Source: Incurvaria masculella (taxonomy: Eukaryota; Arthropoda; Insecta; Lepidoptera; Incurvariidae). From it: a stretch of 64,000 nucleotides of DNA. The position numbers and the translations under genes were made by a program. Below the pieces are notes generated by a model. That model had not been told where the DNA came from. It saw nothing but the letters and a program-made list of their open reading frames with translations, and made no database searches. Below are positions 1 through 11,709 of the stretch, piece by piece. Positions within the stretch are counted from its first letter, which is position 1. The number at the start of each line of letters is the position of its first letter. Location: positions 9,075,001-9,139,000 of the forward strand of contig OX335652.1 in the NCBI GenBank assembly GCA_946894095.1, given 5' to 3'.

Positions 1-1268
1 TAATACCCAATGAAAGTTTATCGTGTTTTTATGAAGCTAATGCTGCATCGTCACCCATTCGTCGATATTGACACGACACCGGGTTCCAAGCAATGATCAT
101 GACTATTTTTATTACCGTCGAAGCGCTCGTCCCGCGCCGCCGCGCCGCCGCGCGGTTAGTAATCTTCTATGGAAGTAATGCCCGTTTTACGACCGAAGAT
201 TTGTCGTGACATCACTGGAACAGCCGGCCATAGATTCCGTTTCCTTTGGCCACACACTCACTAAAAATATAGCGACCTACAATGAAAGTAATTTACCTAT
301 GCCATAGATAGATAAATGATAGTCGGGAAAGATTGCTAACGTCATACAAGTGTTGAATAGGGACAATAAAAGTCAACAGATGGCGTTGCTATTCACATTT
401 GAGAATACTTTAAATACAAACCAATCAATATTAATGATAGTTTTTATTTACAATGACATTACTTAACTTATAGTTAAAATGTAACGTCTTCATCATGCCT
501 GCTAAGGCAAAATTAGGAATGAAGTGTAGTTTAATAACGGTGCAACTAGTTCTGGTAGTGAAGGGAGATGGCGCTGGTTAGAAATGTCATAGTATCAGCG
601 AAAATAAAGAAGTTTTAGGCGAGTTTTGTGCGTTGTAAGACGTTATCTACACCCTCTTCAATGTATGCCTATGCGAGGAATAGTGACTTTGACACTGTCT
701 CGCTACAATCGATGCTTGCGAGATCGTTGAACGCCCGAAAGATCGGTATACCGGTTTGAATCGACAACTGACGAAAACTTGTTTATAGATTAAAATTTGT
801 TTAATTAAATCAAAACATTGAGGTTCGCTGTACGAGGAAGGCCAGCTGAACAATAAAAAGAATCATTACAAATTCCGCGTGAAGAGGAATGACGCAATCT
901 AAGGCAAGGGTGGCTGGTTGTGTTCAGATTTGCAGGCTTTGAACTAACCTAATAATTGTTGTTAGATTAGCATAATAACATTATACGTGGTTTGGAACAA
1001 CATACAAGATGGATTGAGCCAAATTGATGAGGTACATAGGGCACACGAGTTGTTTAAATATTTCGAGTTTTCGGTATTTAACTTTATCTAAATAATTTAA
1101 ATCTAATACCTGTGGCGTAGGCCATAAATATCAATATTTTCTGTTTATTACACAAGTTTTTGCAAAATGTATCTCGTTAACATACTCGTATAGGTTGTTA
1201 TGAAACCGGTAGCAGAAACTTCGGGAATAGAACGTACCTCAATATTAGAAGAAAATAAGCATTAACAC
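1..1268. other. Intergenic, no gene seen
   Basis: AT-rich sequence without a supportable coding frame. It contains a short GC-rich patch near 130-160 (CGCCGCCGCG) and two GATGGCG motifs, at about 378 and 566, that resemble motifs elsewhere in the window. The only longer open frame (647-853, minus) lacks an ATG and shows no recognisable protein. Confidence 0.5.
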
Positions 1269-1272
1269 TTAA

Positions 1273-1809
1273 GGTGGCCCAACCCGCTCATCTCCCCATA
1301 CAAAAGGGGAAAGAAGATCACGCCCATATTTCTTGTCAGAGATCCAAAATTTTGCCCAAAATAGCTTTATTTGATCAAACTAGATGTCTGATGACCATTG
1401 GCATTGTAAAATTGTGTTTGGTTTATAAGTTATAAGGTCCGAAAGTTCGAATTTTTCGCGCGTTTTATACAATAAGTTTGGAGGTAGATTACGCAATGAT
1501 AAAGTAAGAACATCGTAAAAAGATTAATCATCAGACATAGCTTATTTAATCAAGATTTATGATCTATTTGGTTTTTGTTAGATTTTTTACTACAGCGGTC
1601 GTGGTTTACTTTTAGCTATAAGTCGTTTTGAAATTAAAATTTTCGTAAATCTTACCAAATCATACACTATGCACATTGTCTTTTTTGTGGACATGTTGCA
1701 TCTTCCTCATCACGGAGCCTGTCTTATTCTTTGAAACAGAGAAGGTCCCAGAGCGCAACAGCACGGTTTTGTACCGTGCCCGCGAATGAGTTAGGCCCGC
1801 CGGGTTGGG
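1273..1809 (+). mobile_element. TTAA MITE family A, copy 1 (3' end lost)
   Basis: The copy starts directly after TTAA (1269-1272) with GGTGGCCCAACCCGCTCATC. It runs colinear with five other copies in this window and breaks at GGGTTGGGAGG, so the last bases of the right terminal repeat and the right TTAA are missing. The family has terminal inverted repeats of about 14 bp (GGTGGCCCAACCCG) and TTAA duplications, which suggests mobilisation by a piggyBac-type transposase (inference from the target site only). Open frames inside it recur in every copy and are repeat sequence, not genes. Confidence 0.85.
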
Positions 1810-2120
1810 AGGGAAACGGTGTCCATTTCCGAACTTTTTTGACTAAATGTAGAAATCTAAAAGCAAATGGATTTTTTTGTTTATGCATATATGCTGTTTT
1901 TGCTTATATCTAGAAATCGAATTACTTTCAGATTTCTAATGAGAAAAATCAACTTTTTTATTTTTATTATTATTTAAATAAATGATGGAATAAAAAAATA
2001 TTAACAATCCATTATCAGTCTGGAGTTCTATTTGGATTTGCTGAAGCGTTTCACTACATATTATTACATTTGTTATAAAGTGCATTTGTATGGCGCGAGT
2101 AGTTGGCTAGTCCTAGCGCC
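1810..2120. other. AT-rich spacer
   Basis: Between two family A copies. Nothing recognisable. Confidence 0.4.
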
Positions 2121-2124
2121 TTAA

Positions 2125-2666
2125 GGTGGCCCATCCCGCTCATCTCCCCATACAAAAGGGGAAAGAAGATCACGCCCATATTTTTTGTCAGAGATCCAAA
2201 ATTTTGCTCAAAATAGCTTTATTTGATCGAACTAGATGTCTGATGACCATTGAAATTGTGAAATTGTGTTTGGTTTCTAAGTTATAAGGTCCGAAAGTTC
2301 GAATTTTTCGCGCGTTTTATACAATAACTTTGGAGGTGGATTACGCAATGATAAAGTAAGAACATCTTAAAAAGATTTGTCATCAGACATAGCTTATTTA
2401 ATCAAGATTTACAATCTATTTGGTTTTTGTTCGATTTTTTACTACAGCGGTCGTGGTTTACTTTTAGCTATAAGTCGTTTTTAAATAAAAATTTTCGTAA
2501 ATCTTACCAAATCATACGCTATGCACATTGTCTTTTTTGTGGACATGTTGCATCTTCCTCATCACGGAGCCTGTCTTATTCTTTGAAACAGAGAAGTTCC
2601 CAGAGCGCAACAGCACGGTTTTGTAGCGTGCCCGCGAATGAGTTAGGCCCGCCGGGTTGGGCCACC
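2125..2666 (+). mobile_element. TTAA MITE family A, copy 2 (complete)
   Basis: Complete 542-bp copy with TTAA at 2121-2124 and 2667-2670. Left end is GGTGGCCCATCCCGCTCATC and right end is CGGGTTGGGCCACC. It is non-coding; the frame at 2427-2702 runs out of it into copy 3. Its right TTAA is also the left TTAA of copy 3. Confidence 0.9.
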
Positions 2667-2692
2667 TTAAGGTGGCCCAACCCGGCGGGCCT
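2645..2692. repeat. 48-bp perfect palindrome at MITE junction
   Basis: The right end of copy 2, the shared TTAA and the left end of copy 3 together form a perfect palindrome centred on TTAA (2667-2670). Copy 3 begins with an exact inverted copy of the right-end sequence GGCCCGCCGGGTTGGGCCAC instead of the normal left end. Could extrude as a cruciform. Confidence 0.95.
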
Positions 2693-3125
2693 CCATGTCT
2701 GATGACCATTGGCATTGTAAAATTGTGTTTGGTTTCCAAGTTATAACGTCCGAAAGTTCGAATTTTTCGCGCGTTTTATGAAATAACTTTGGAGGTGGAT
2801 TACGCAATGATAAAGTAAGAACATCTTAAAAAAATTAGTCATCAGATATAGCTTATTTAATCAAGATTTATGATTTATTTGGTTTTTGTTACAATTTTGA
2901 CTACAGCGGTCGTGGTTTACTTTTAGCTATAAGTCGTTTTGAAATTAAAATTTTCGTAAATCTTACCAAATCATACACTATGCACATTGTCTTTTTTGTG
3001 GACATGTTGCATCTTCCTCATCACGGAGCCTGTCTTATTCTTTGAAACAGAGAAGGTCCCAGAGCGCAACAGCACGGTTTTGTACCGTGCCCGCGAATGA
3101 GTTAGGCCCGCCGGGTTGGGCCACC
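2671..3125 (+). mobile_element. TTAA MITE family A, copy 3 (rearranged left end)
   Basis: Copy of 455 bp between TTAA 2667-2670 and TTAA 3126-3129. About 100 bp of the normal left end (from CTCATCTCCCC to the CGAACTAGA region) is missing and is replaced by an inverted copy of the right end. The remainder is colinear with copies 1 and 2. Confidence 0.9.
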
Positions 3126-3129
3126 TTAA

Positions 3130-3732
3130 ATCGAAATGCCGATGTTTTTTTTAGCGATCCCCATACGAATTACCTAGTCAAGTAACTTCAACAAAATGTT
3201 GGATACCGCGAATAAAACCTCGGAATTTCCATTTCAGTGTTCCCTACCTAGATTTTTTTCTTGTAATATTGAGTACTTTCTATTCCCAAAGTTTGCCCTA
3301 ACTATCCCGAAACAGTCTGTACATGCACATAATACATGACGACATATGTCTATGTTCAATTCTGCGACCTCATTTGACAGGCACGACTGTGTGACTAAGC
3401 TGGAAATGAGAACAAGACCGAAATATAATGTAGAGTGCAAACGAAAATATTCGAACGAAGTGTCCACAAGAATACCTACTTTCATCAAAATGTTAGTCGA
3501 TTTCAATATTTGTAACCTAACTCTGCCTACCCATCTATATATATTTTTTCTATGGAACTGGATGTGAATAGGCATAATTTCTGACATGATATCAGCCCAT
3601 AACCTTATTCTGTGCCATAATTGCCATATCACGGCTACATTGAACTGGGTAGATTGAAAATGAATAAATTGGCGACACACATTCCCAATTCTGTCATAAT
3701 TGTATTTATTCAGCCCGGCTATGTTAGCTCGC
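3130..3732. other. Intergenic, no gene recognised
   Basis: A 148-codon frame on the minus strand (3234-3680) and an overlapping plus frame (3346-3567) are present. Neither resembles a known family, and they overlap antisense, so neither is called. Confidence 0.35.
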
Positions 3733-3870
3733 TAACCCAACACACCGCATTTCTTAAAGAAATTGGGTGCTATGCCAAGACGTTTTGTTTATGAGAAAAC
3801 ACGAACAATTTCAAATGGCTGCGATGCGCGATGGTGCCAACCCGCGAGGGTTTTACATGGATTTCGGACC
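3733..3870 (-). mobile_element. Degenerate tRNA-SINE fragment
   Basis: Matches the body of the window's tRNA-derived SINE in reverse orientation: AACCCAACACACCGCATT, then GGTGCTATGCCAAGACG, then GCGATGGTGCCAACCCGCG, then ACATGGATTTCGGACC. The tRNA-like head and the poly-A end are missing. Confidence 0.6.
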
Positions 3871-3874
3871 TTTC

Positions 3875-4254
3875 TTCCGCTTATAAGAATGTCAGATTTC
3901 ACGAGCAACGTCATTCATGGGGAAGGTGTCATTCAGGGATGCAGCCTGAGTCACGTGTGATGATTTCGCGTGATGCTGCAACTGGTGGGCGCGAGAGTGG
4001 CGGCTGAACCTACAAGACGGGGAGGGGACGGCCGCAGGGGAGGGGGTGACTCATGTAGGTGAGGCACAATGTCTTGGTGCAGTCCTCCCACCTGTCTACA
4101 CTTCTAGTTTGGTCTATCTTGAAATGTTTATTTAGGCCATTAGGCATAGAGAGTTTCTCCATAAATATGATAGGAATAAGAATGTGTTTCGAATTAGAAT
4201 TATGATTTAAATCCATGTATGTTAGTAATACAAATATTGTATATCGTAAACCTA
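3875..4254. other. Intergenic, no gene seen
   Basis: Contains a minus frame of 68 codons (4010-4216) without an identifiable product. Confidence 0.35.
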
Positions 4255-4255
4255 A

Positions 4256-4296
4256 ACTAACCTAACCTAACCTAACCTAGGTTAGGTTAGGTTAAA
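4256..4296. repeat. Short telomere-like inverted array (CCTAA)n(TTAGG)n
   Basis: Three CCTAA units run into CCTAGG and then TTAGG TTAGG, giving a 32-bp perfect palindrome at 4263-4294. TTAGG is the usual insect telomere repeat. The orientation (CCTAA then TTAGG) is the reverse of that expected from end-to-end telomere fusion. Confidence 0.85.
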
Positions 4297-4549
4297 ACCT
4301 GCAAGGATAAGGAAGGTTTTGCCACAGGCATCTACATAGATACCCAGTTCCCATGTAGTGTTATCATATCACAAGTTGCAAACATATGTGCGTATAAGAG
4401 CATAGAGGTGAACACAATAACAAAACATATATTTCTTCCCTTTACAGAATTCCTTTCAGTTTTGAATAGTACCTACCTACTATCAATTTTTTTCTATCAA
4501 CCAATGGTGCATGCAGCATATGGGCGAATGGATAGTTGGTGCACTGTAA

Positions 4550-4708
4550 GCCCCGGTTGCACGAAGAGACGACTGAGTTAATCAATATTCAAACACGTCA
4601 CTTTTAGTGATCCGCATAGAGCTCCTTCCATACTGTCCACACAAAGTGACGTGATTGATCATACTTTGACGTTGATTTTGATTTTTTCTCCTTTCGTGCA
4701 CTCGGCCC
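4550..4708. mobile_element. MITE family C (Harbinger-like), copy 1
   Basis: A 159-bp element flanked by TAA (4547-4549 and 4709-4711). The ends are imperfect inverted repeats, GCCCCGGTTGCACGAA and, on the other strand, GGGCCGAGTGCACGAA. A TWA target duplication and G-rich ends fit the PIF/Harbinger group. Related copies lie at about 60913-61056 and 62270-62425. Confidence 0.7.
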
Positions 4709-4712
4709 TAAG

Positions 4713-6476
4713 AATAAACAACGTAAACATTAATTTCTGACTCGGGAAACTTACCTAGGAAGCTGAGACTGAGTTTTTCGTCCACTGAGTCATCGTCGCG
4801 AAAAGCATCCATCTTTTTAGAGTTCATCTCGAATGCAAATCACCAGCAAATCCAAATTAACGCACTCGTTTGTCCAAGGACTTGCGCGTCCTCTTTGTCA
4901 CTAGGTGAGTTTAAACTAAACACAGTTCAATACGCAAACACTGTTCCAAGGTTTACTTCCATTAGCAAAAACCGCTCAACTACTAGGTATGTACACTTGT
5001 TGCTACGCTTCGTGCATGCATGGGAGCATTTATTTACATGTTCGCATTTTCATGAGAACCACAGTCAACTGCCGGAGAAGGCACGGGAATCACTCTGTAT
5101 CGTCACCACTGTTCTTAGGGGGTAAATGATAAAGTTTTAATAAAAGAACACGCGACATTTTGAAATAAGAACGTTAACGGTTTTGACAACGCACGCAGCA
5201 TGCGACCGGCGCGCTCGGGACCACGCCGCGAAATGAGTGAGTGAACCCTATGCGTGTGTGTGTGAGTTGGTTGAATAGTGACTGGCGGGCGGGCGAATGC
5301 GGGGAGGTGGAGGGGCGCGGTGCGATGCTGCACGAAGCCGAATGTAGAGTAGGGAAGTTTGCATATCGATCATTCAACATCTTGGTGATGCATTGCACAT
5401 TCACTGCAGTCATCAAAACAAATGCAGCTCAAAGTATAAAGGTTAGAATAATTAAAGCTTGAAGATTATTTTATCGAAATTTAGTGAATATATTTACCTC
5501 ATGTTTTTATTAGAACATTTTACATGTGTGCATGTATCATAGAGATATGTTATCAGCGAGCGAATCTGATACAAATAACATAATTGTGTATACCTAAGTA
5601 TAACGAAATGGTGCTAAACCAGATACATAAACTCAGAAGTGGTGACCATATTCTTTGGTGACAGATTCAGGTCTTTTTAAACAAAATTCTGTGGTTAATC
5701 ATTATGGGCTAATACAGATTGTTTCCGATATGGTAACACATTTTCAGACTTATGCCCGTTTTACTTATTCCGTGCCTCAGTTGCAATACATTCCGACGGA
5801 CTGTTTGTACATTATTCGCTTAAAATCCCTTTTAGACATAAATCCTACTGATATTATATATGGGATATTTTAAGGGGATGAATGAATGTTTGTTACTCTT
5901 TCACGCAATAAAAACTACTGAACGGATTATGATGAAACTTTATATGAATGTAGCTTGTGCATCCGAATACCATAATGGCTAGTTTTTAAGAATATTTGTG
6001 TCAAATTGGCCAATATACAACGATAAGTGTCAGGTAAGTCGGAGAAAAGTCTGCCTTTGAGAGCTTTCTCGGCATACGCTGAATAAACCGTCAACGTAAC
6101 ATCATGATAATGTATGGCGGGATTGTTAATTTAAATGTTTCTAAATTGTCCATGACAGCATATTTATTTGACACTATAGCATAACAATGTAGCACAATTA
6201 TGTCTTCCTCATATTTTGCGTGGAAGCCGTAATAGTCTAAATATTAAACCATAAATCCATCAAAATTGTATACTGTGTTTACATTGAACATTTTTAGTAT
6301 TCAAATGAATTCTTATCATAATAAATACTTTAATCACTTCTGGTATTCACAGTAGAAATATTCTTGATAAAAAGTTACGATGATTGGAATGTCTTTAGCG
6401 ACGGAAAGTGAAACGCCACATTACTCGCCGCAATGAGATGACGTCCGGCGGGAATAGTCCGAATACAATTTTACGG
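4713..6476. other. Intergenic, no gene recognised
   Basis: Several short frames (4895-5125, 5115-5416, 5241-5462, 5655-5873) lack recognisable domains and overlap on opposite strands. Around 5871-5990 the stretch ACTACTGAACGGATTATGAT resembles the leader of a dispersed lepidopteran repeat (weak). Confidence 0.35.
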
Positions 6477-6537
6477 CTCCGCTCGGGTAAATATCCAAAA
6501 CGACATTGACCCGAGCTGAGCCGGGTACCACCTGAGC
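6477..6537. mobile_element. Helitron-end remnant
   Basis: CGGCTCCGCTCGGGTAAATA is followed by GACCCGAGCTGAGCCGGGTA and CACCTGAGCTAA. These are the hairpin and near-CTRR terminus seen in clearer Helitron copies in this window, apparently in both orientations and degraded. Confidence 0.4.
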
Positions 6538-7859
6538 TAATTATTATATTAATATTAACGTATTTTTAATTGGTTATTTAAAAGGTTTTTTTTAGTCCAA
6601 TTAACATAGCAGATTTGCGCTCCACTATTGAATGCGTTCGGGTGGTTGAGTCTGCTCTCACGTCTCGCGCCAACCTCGTAGCCGCGGTAATCGGATTATA
6701 TGCCATTTTACCCACACAAACGAATCGTGGTCACTCGACGTTTTGAGGAGGACGCATCGACGCTGCGTGCGTAAATGGATGTGGTCTATTTATTGTTGTT
6801 TATAAACGCAGTCTTAGGGCAGTGCGAGCGAAATATCTATAAAAAGTGTTGTTAATCGAAACTGTGACGACAATTAATCAGCAGTGCACAAGTAATTTAA
6901 ATGTCGCACTTTCGAATTAGGCTTCCAATTAAATTTATTTTTGTTTATTTTCAATGCTTGAATGAAAAATTACTTTTTGAAATGAAGCTTCTTAGCCTTG
7001 TTATTTCTTAGACGCTTGGCGTAGTTTACTCGCTTCGCTGGTGAGTAAACTGAAAAAGTACGTAATCACAAGCCCGTTCTGTCACCATCATCGGCGACTC
7101 GTCCAATGGAATGGGCACGTTAAAAAATGCGCAGAAGCTTTGCTTCTCTCGGTCATTTCCCAACGCATGTTTTTAAGAAATCTACATGACTCGATCGATG
7201 AATGATTGGTTCTTGGACAGTTGCAAGAATATTTACAACGTTTTTTACAAAGTTTGAAGACAATTATAGCGAAAGCCAATTATATCCTAATATTATGAGC
7301 GCTAAATAATCAGACTGGTATGAAATCTGACAGATGTCAAGTCTGTCATTTAACAAAATGATGTTGGGGTCCCTTGCGCCTTATAAAGCGTGGGCGTGCG
7401 TTATGAACGGTAGGTGGATGGGACGATAATCGACAAAGAGTTTACGGTAAACCTGACGTGCGTTCAGCTATAAACGATTGTAGGGAAAGGTGCACTTTTG
7501 TGTTGGAAGATGCGAGTGGACTTTGGAGAACGATTTCCTATTGTGGTTATACAACTGTGTAATCTTTGAATTGATAGTTGTAAGTGAAGTTAGTCGGTAG
7601 TAAGTAGTACTTTCTAACGTTTTTCTGCCACTATGTTATCTTAGAAATTTAAATTTTGACACTAGTAAGCATTACTGTCAGTTAGTATTAGATAAGTCTT
7701 GTTAACGTAAGAACTGAACGATATTCCATAGTTGACAAAATGAGGCTCAGTTTCTTTCAATACCTATATGGGTAGGTAAAATGGTTATACACAAGAAATA
7801 AATGTTTCTCCCCATATAACACCGGAGCTTTTCCTAAATCTTCAAAAAACATACGTGCG
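6538..7859. other. Intergenic, no gene recognised
   Basis: No supportable coding frame; the 63-codon minus frame at 7088-7279 has no recognisable match. A local inverted repeat GCGTAGTTTACTCGCTTCGC / GCTGGTGAGTAAAC lies near 7019-7050. Confidence 0.35.
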
Positions 7860-8269
7860 ATCTATGCTGGAGTATGCATACCTACTTCAAGAAGTACATA
7901 GACGTGCTGAAACGAGTACAACATAGACTTACTAAAATGCCAACTGAACTGAACATAAACGCTACGAAACCTGGCTGGGTAAGCGTGGCCTGAGCACTCT
8001 ACAAGAACGAAGAGAATGGGGAGATTTAATTTTTTTAACACTTCTTAAAACGCCCCCAGGCTTCAAGATATGTAAATCCTTGCCAATACTACAAACCTGA
8101 GAGGCCACTAGAAAAAGCTGTATCACAATCGGTCCAAGCGAAATCCTCAACGACATTGCACTTTCTCGTCAACTGATTAGTAGAATATTGCAACAGTGTA
8201 CCCAGTGAAGTTTTAAATGCTGTCTCCGTAAGTAGTTTCAGAAACAAACTGGACAATCATATAAAATAA
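7860..8269 (+). pseudogene. CR1/jockey-like LINE reverse transcriptase, C-terminal remnant
   Basis: Degraded C-terminal end of a non-LTR retrotransposon ORF2. Recognisable pieces in shifting plus frames are LEYAYLLQEVHRR, then an ERVQHR-type stretch with KMPTELN, then the conserved end SEVLNAVSVSSFRNKLDNHI before TAA at 8267-8269. The order matches the region after the reverse transcriptase palm in CR1-like LINEs (LEYC, LERVQRR, SFKNRLD). Frameshifts and stops show it is dead. The minus frame at 7962-8156 is its shadow. Confidence 0.65.
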
Positions 8270-10648
8270 ATAAACAAAATAAGCATTTGATAAAGACAGA
8301 TCAGCTCAAAGCCGTTAGCCTATTAATAATAATATAATATATATGTACCGGTTCGATCCTTGAAATTGTATTGTTTCCTAGAGATTAGCTGGCGATATTA
8401 ACCTCATGACGTCCTATAAAAATATACGTATTGCTTTCTATTAGAAGGAACATGTAGCAATGGAATAGGAGCAGCTACGCTTTGATGGCCAGCAGGGCGT
8501 ATTAAATACGCAAAGGAAGTGGACCACTTTAATGACCTCCAACTCGAGCCTATAATTAGAGTCCTCGACGGCCAACGACTGCCCTCTTGCGGACCCTTTT
8601 GTTCCCTTTCATTCGTTGCCGCTTAGAAATGTTACGAACTCTCACGGTAGAATATGTAAACTTTAGTAAGGATGCATGTAGAAACTCCTGACAAATAAAA
8701 ATAAAACACGAATTGTCGATAAGCTTTCGCTGCGAACGAGTCAAAAGCTTCGGTGAAGACTTCATCGCTCTGTTTTGAGAAACCCGAGAATAACATTAAA
8801 TATATTATTGAAATATTTTTACTTCCCTAAATAAGTATGCGGGCGTTTCTTTTGTTCAGAGTTCATCAGATTTCATTGTTTTATTCCTGCGTGAGTCACA
8901 ATGCAATAGGTACGACACATACAATTCATTTTAAACTACCAGCCAAATAAATTCGCTGCATTCGATAATGACAGAGTCTGCAATGTATTCCAACCCTCGA
9001 AAATTACTCCCAGAATTACCCACAAATGTTGATGAGGCTTCTTAAGCTCACTATATTTATTCTTTATCATTGCCATACATGAGACGTGCTCTTTTATTTT
9101 TGCTGAACTATAATAGCAACCCCCCCGGGTCGCGAGTCCTACCACAGAGTGAACAATGCCCGCACCCCTGCAAACCCGTTCCCAAATATCAATAATGGCG
9201 CCCGTCGGGGCTCCGTTTCTGCGAACAAATCGCTCACAAAGTCAAATTGGAAGCACGGCATTGGTAGTATGAATTGGAGTAAAACCAACTAAAACAAATG
9301 CATTTTGATTGGTGATAATTATTGAATTTCTGATTAAATTGTTCTTGAATTGGATCAAAGGGAATAATTGAGAAACATTTGGCAATAAGATGGTTTCGAA
9401 ATTAATCAATTGCGCGGGTTAACAGTATTTAGAGAGTTTGTGTTAAGTTTCCAATATTTTTAATTACATCCTTGAAATATGAAATGCGCATATCCTGCAT
9501 ATATTTATATATATCTAGAAAATACTTATATGGTTTAAGTAAATATATTTTTTCGTACTAAGCAAAAATACATCGCTTATTAGAAGGAATGTAATATGTA
9601 TGTATGTGTAACGAACCGTGAATCAAGGACACATCATTAAAAGAAATATAGACCGAGAGTGATCGTTTGAATTCGGAAATTATAGCTATATTGATAAAAT
9701 TAATTCACAGTTGAGGTCCTCGTGGATATATGTTTACCTTATCCACAGTAACTATACTGCCCGGAGGCAATCTCTTTCCGAGAACCCCGCGTCATTTTTC
9801 CACTTTGAAAAGACGCATTTGGTCCTCTACTTGGTAATTTGTACCTTTTTGTTTAACGTCCTGCTCCATCAAAATTACTCCAAAGCCGTTGGGAATGATC
9901 AGTTCCATCGGATATGTATTAAAAGTTAACTAATAGCAAACTCCTAAATTCTAAAGAGTGATAGAGGGCAGACAGCGCCGGTGAAGGTCAACGTATCCTC
10001 GGAGTTCCTCTTGAGTGCTTTATAAAGATAGAGAAGCGTATTGCTTCCCACGCCGCTTCCGATTTTAATGTTCCATGAGAGGGTGAATACGCACTTTGTT
10101 TTTAATCATAGGGACCCGGAGCATCTTTGAAGATTTTTCCATTTATTATTATGATATCGTACATTATATTGTTACAAATACCTGTAGTTCTCTAAATACA
10201 TACCCTCTGAAGAAGTGGATTTGGCGTATTTAACATTAAGCGAAAGTAATACGAACTCGTGTCAAGAGAGACATTTCGTTAATGCAAAATGTGTCAAAGT
10301 GACGAAATAAAGTACTACATTTCGTTACTTTTAGTTTCAGTTACTACTATTTATCTCAGCCTGTAGCTCAATCACCTCCATCCTTTTTTATTGCTAACAT
10401 GTTATTTCTTATTAATACTTTTTTCGATCTCAGAGAAGCATATTTATATTTTTTGTAAATATTAATTTCAACGTCATTCCAAATAATTTAGCTCTTTTCC
10501 ATGGATATTAATGTACTTCACATTGCAATGAGCTGGAATGGGAAATAAATAAATAACTTTATTGCGCCATGGTTCCAAGTCGTAATTAAATAAGAGGGGT
10601 GTGGGATTGGCAATTTCTAGACCATATGGCACTGATGCGTCAGAAATT
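8270..10648. other. Intergenic, no gene recognised
   Basis: AT-rich. Frames at 8556-8765, 8936-9145 and 9711-9929 are 70 codons or shorter without recognisable features. Short AT microsatellites (TATATATAT near 8335 and 9500) are present. Confidence 0.4.
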
Positions 10649-11011
10649 GGTTCGTAGCCTAGTGGCGCGGGGACTTGCCTAGCTTACCAGAGGTCTGGGT
10701 TCAAATCCTCGCCCCGATCATGCACCACTTTATTTCTCTTTCTGAGTAGGTATCCGTGCATTTCGTCGCGAATGCGAGCTGTTCCATGGTTCGGAATCCA
10801 TGTGAAATCCTTCCCCTACTAGGTGGAAGGGTTTAAGTCCACCCGGTTTGTTACCATCGCATTGGATGAAAATATTAAATAGAAATAGCTGTAGCCAGTT
10901 CAATGTAGCCGTGCTTGTAAAGAGAAGGTCTTGGCATGGCAAATAATTCCTTCGGGAATGTGGCTATCATCATTACGGTGGTGTATTTATGTCAGATTTC
11001 ATAAAAAAAAA
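10649..11011 (+). mobile_element. tRNA-derived SINE, near full length
   Basis: Starts with a tRNA-like head: GGTTCGTAGCCTAGTGGCGC (A-box-like) and GGGTTCAAATCC (B-box-like). The shared SINE body follows (GAGCTGTTCCATGGTTCGGA, CCCCTACTAGGTGG, CTTGGCATGGCA), ending in TTTCATAAAAAAAAAGG. The body has small deletions relative to the copy at 49901-50312. The minus frame at 10730-10942 is incidental. Confidence 0.85.
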
Positions 11012-11344
11012 GGTAATTGTAAACATTAATGTTTCTTTAGATTATTTGAAAAAAATCAAGCATTTACACGTAGAGCAGTTTAAGATAATTTTACTGAACT
11101 ATTACTCCGAAGCCATGGTCACAGTAACGTCTTCCTATAAAATGGATGCACATTAGCAATTAGGTGACCGTCAGTAGACGCCTCACAGGTAACCACAGGA
11201 CCTGGTAGTGCTGGTACAATTAGATTACAATTCGAGACCTCGCTTCGCTCAATACTTTTATGAAGTGGGTAACTTGAGTACTTTATGCTTCTGACAAAAA
11301 TGGATAAGTGTGTATTCACACGTTTTCAAATAATTCTTGATTAA

Positions 11345-11705
11345 GGATGTTCCGACCCATACAATGTTTTTTTTACACAGAACGCAAAAAGTATTGCACT
11401 TTAAGGCACGAATTCGTCAAAAAAATTAAATATAGCCATAGTAGTTGCAGCGAAAACATATTCACAATTTCAGGTTTAATGGTTTCGTTGTAATTGCCGA
11501 TTAAAAGTTTTACACCGATAGATGGCGCTGGTAAATAAAAATCGTATTTAAATAAATTGTAACAAAACCAATAATCCTGAAATTGTGAAATTGTTTTCGC
11601 TGCAAGTAATATGACTATATTAAACTTTTATTATTAATTCGTTGCTTAAAGCGCAATACTTTTTGCGTTATGTGTGCAAACAACTTTATATGGGTCGGAA
11701 CAGCC
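11345..11705. mobile_element. Palindromic TTAA MITE family B
   Basis: Flanked by TTAA at 11341-11344 and 11706-11709. Ends are GGATGTTCCGACCCATAC and, on the other strand, GGCTGTTCCGACCCATAT. The inverted similarity continues through almost the whole 361 bp (for example AACGCAAAAAGTATTGC, GCAGCGAAAAC and TTCACAATTTCAGG on both arms). The centre near 11519-11531 carries TAGATGGCGCTGG. A related sequence is at the right edge of the window. Confidence 0.85.
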
Positions 11706-11709
11706 TTAA

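Noticed and set aside
2427..2739. Recurrent frames with SQSATARF and ANELGPPGW sequence (also 1731-1913 and 27840-28097)
   Set aside because: They occur at the same place in several copies of a 0.5-kb TTAA MITE, run across its ends, and include non-ATG starts; repeat sequence, not genes.
4256..4296. Chromosome fusion scar
   Set aside because: Telomere fusion should give TTAGG followed by CCTAA; the order here is the opposite.
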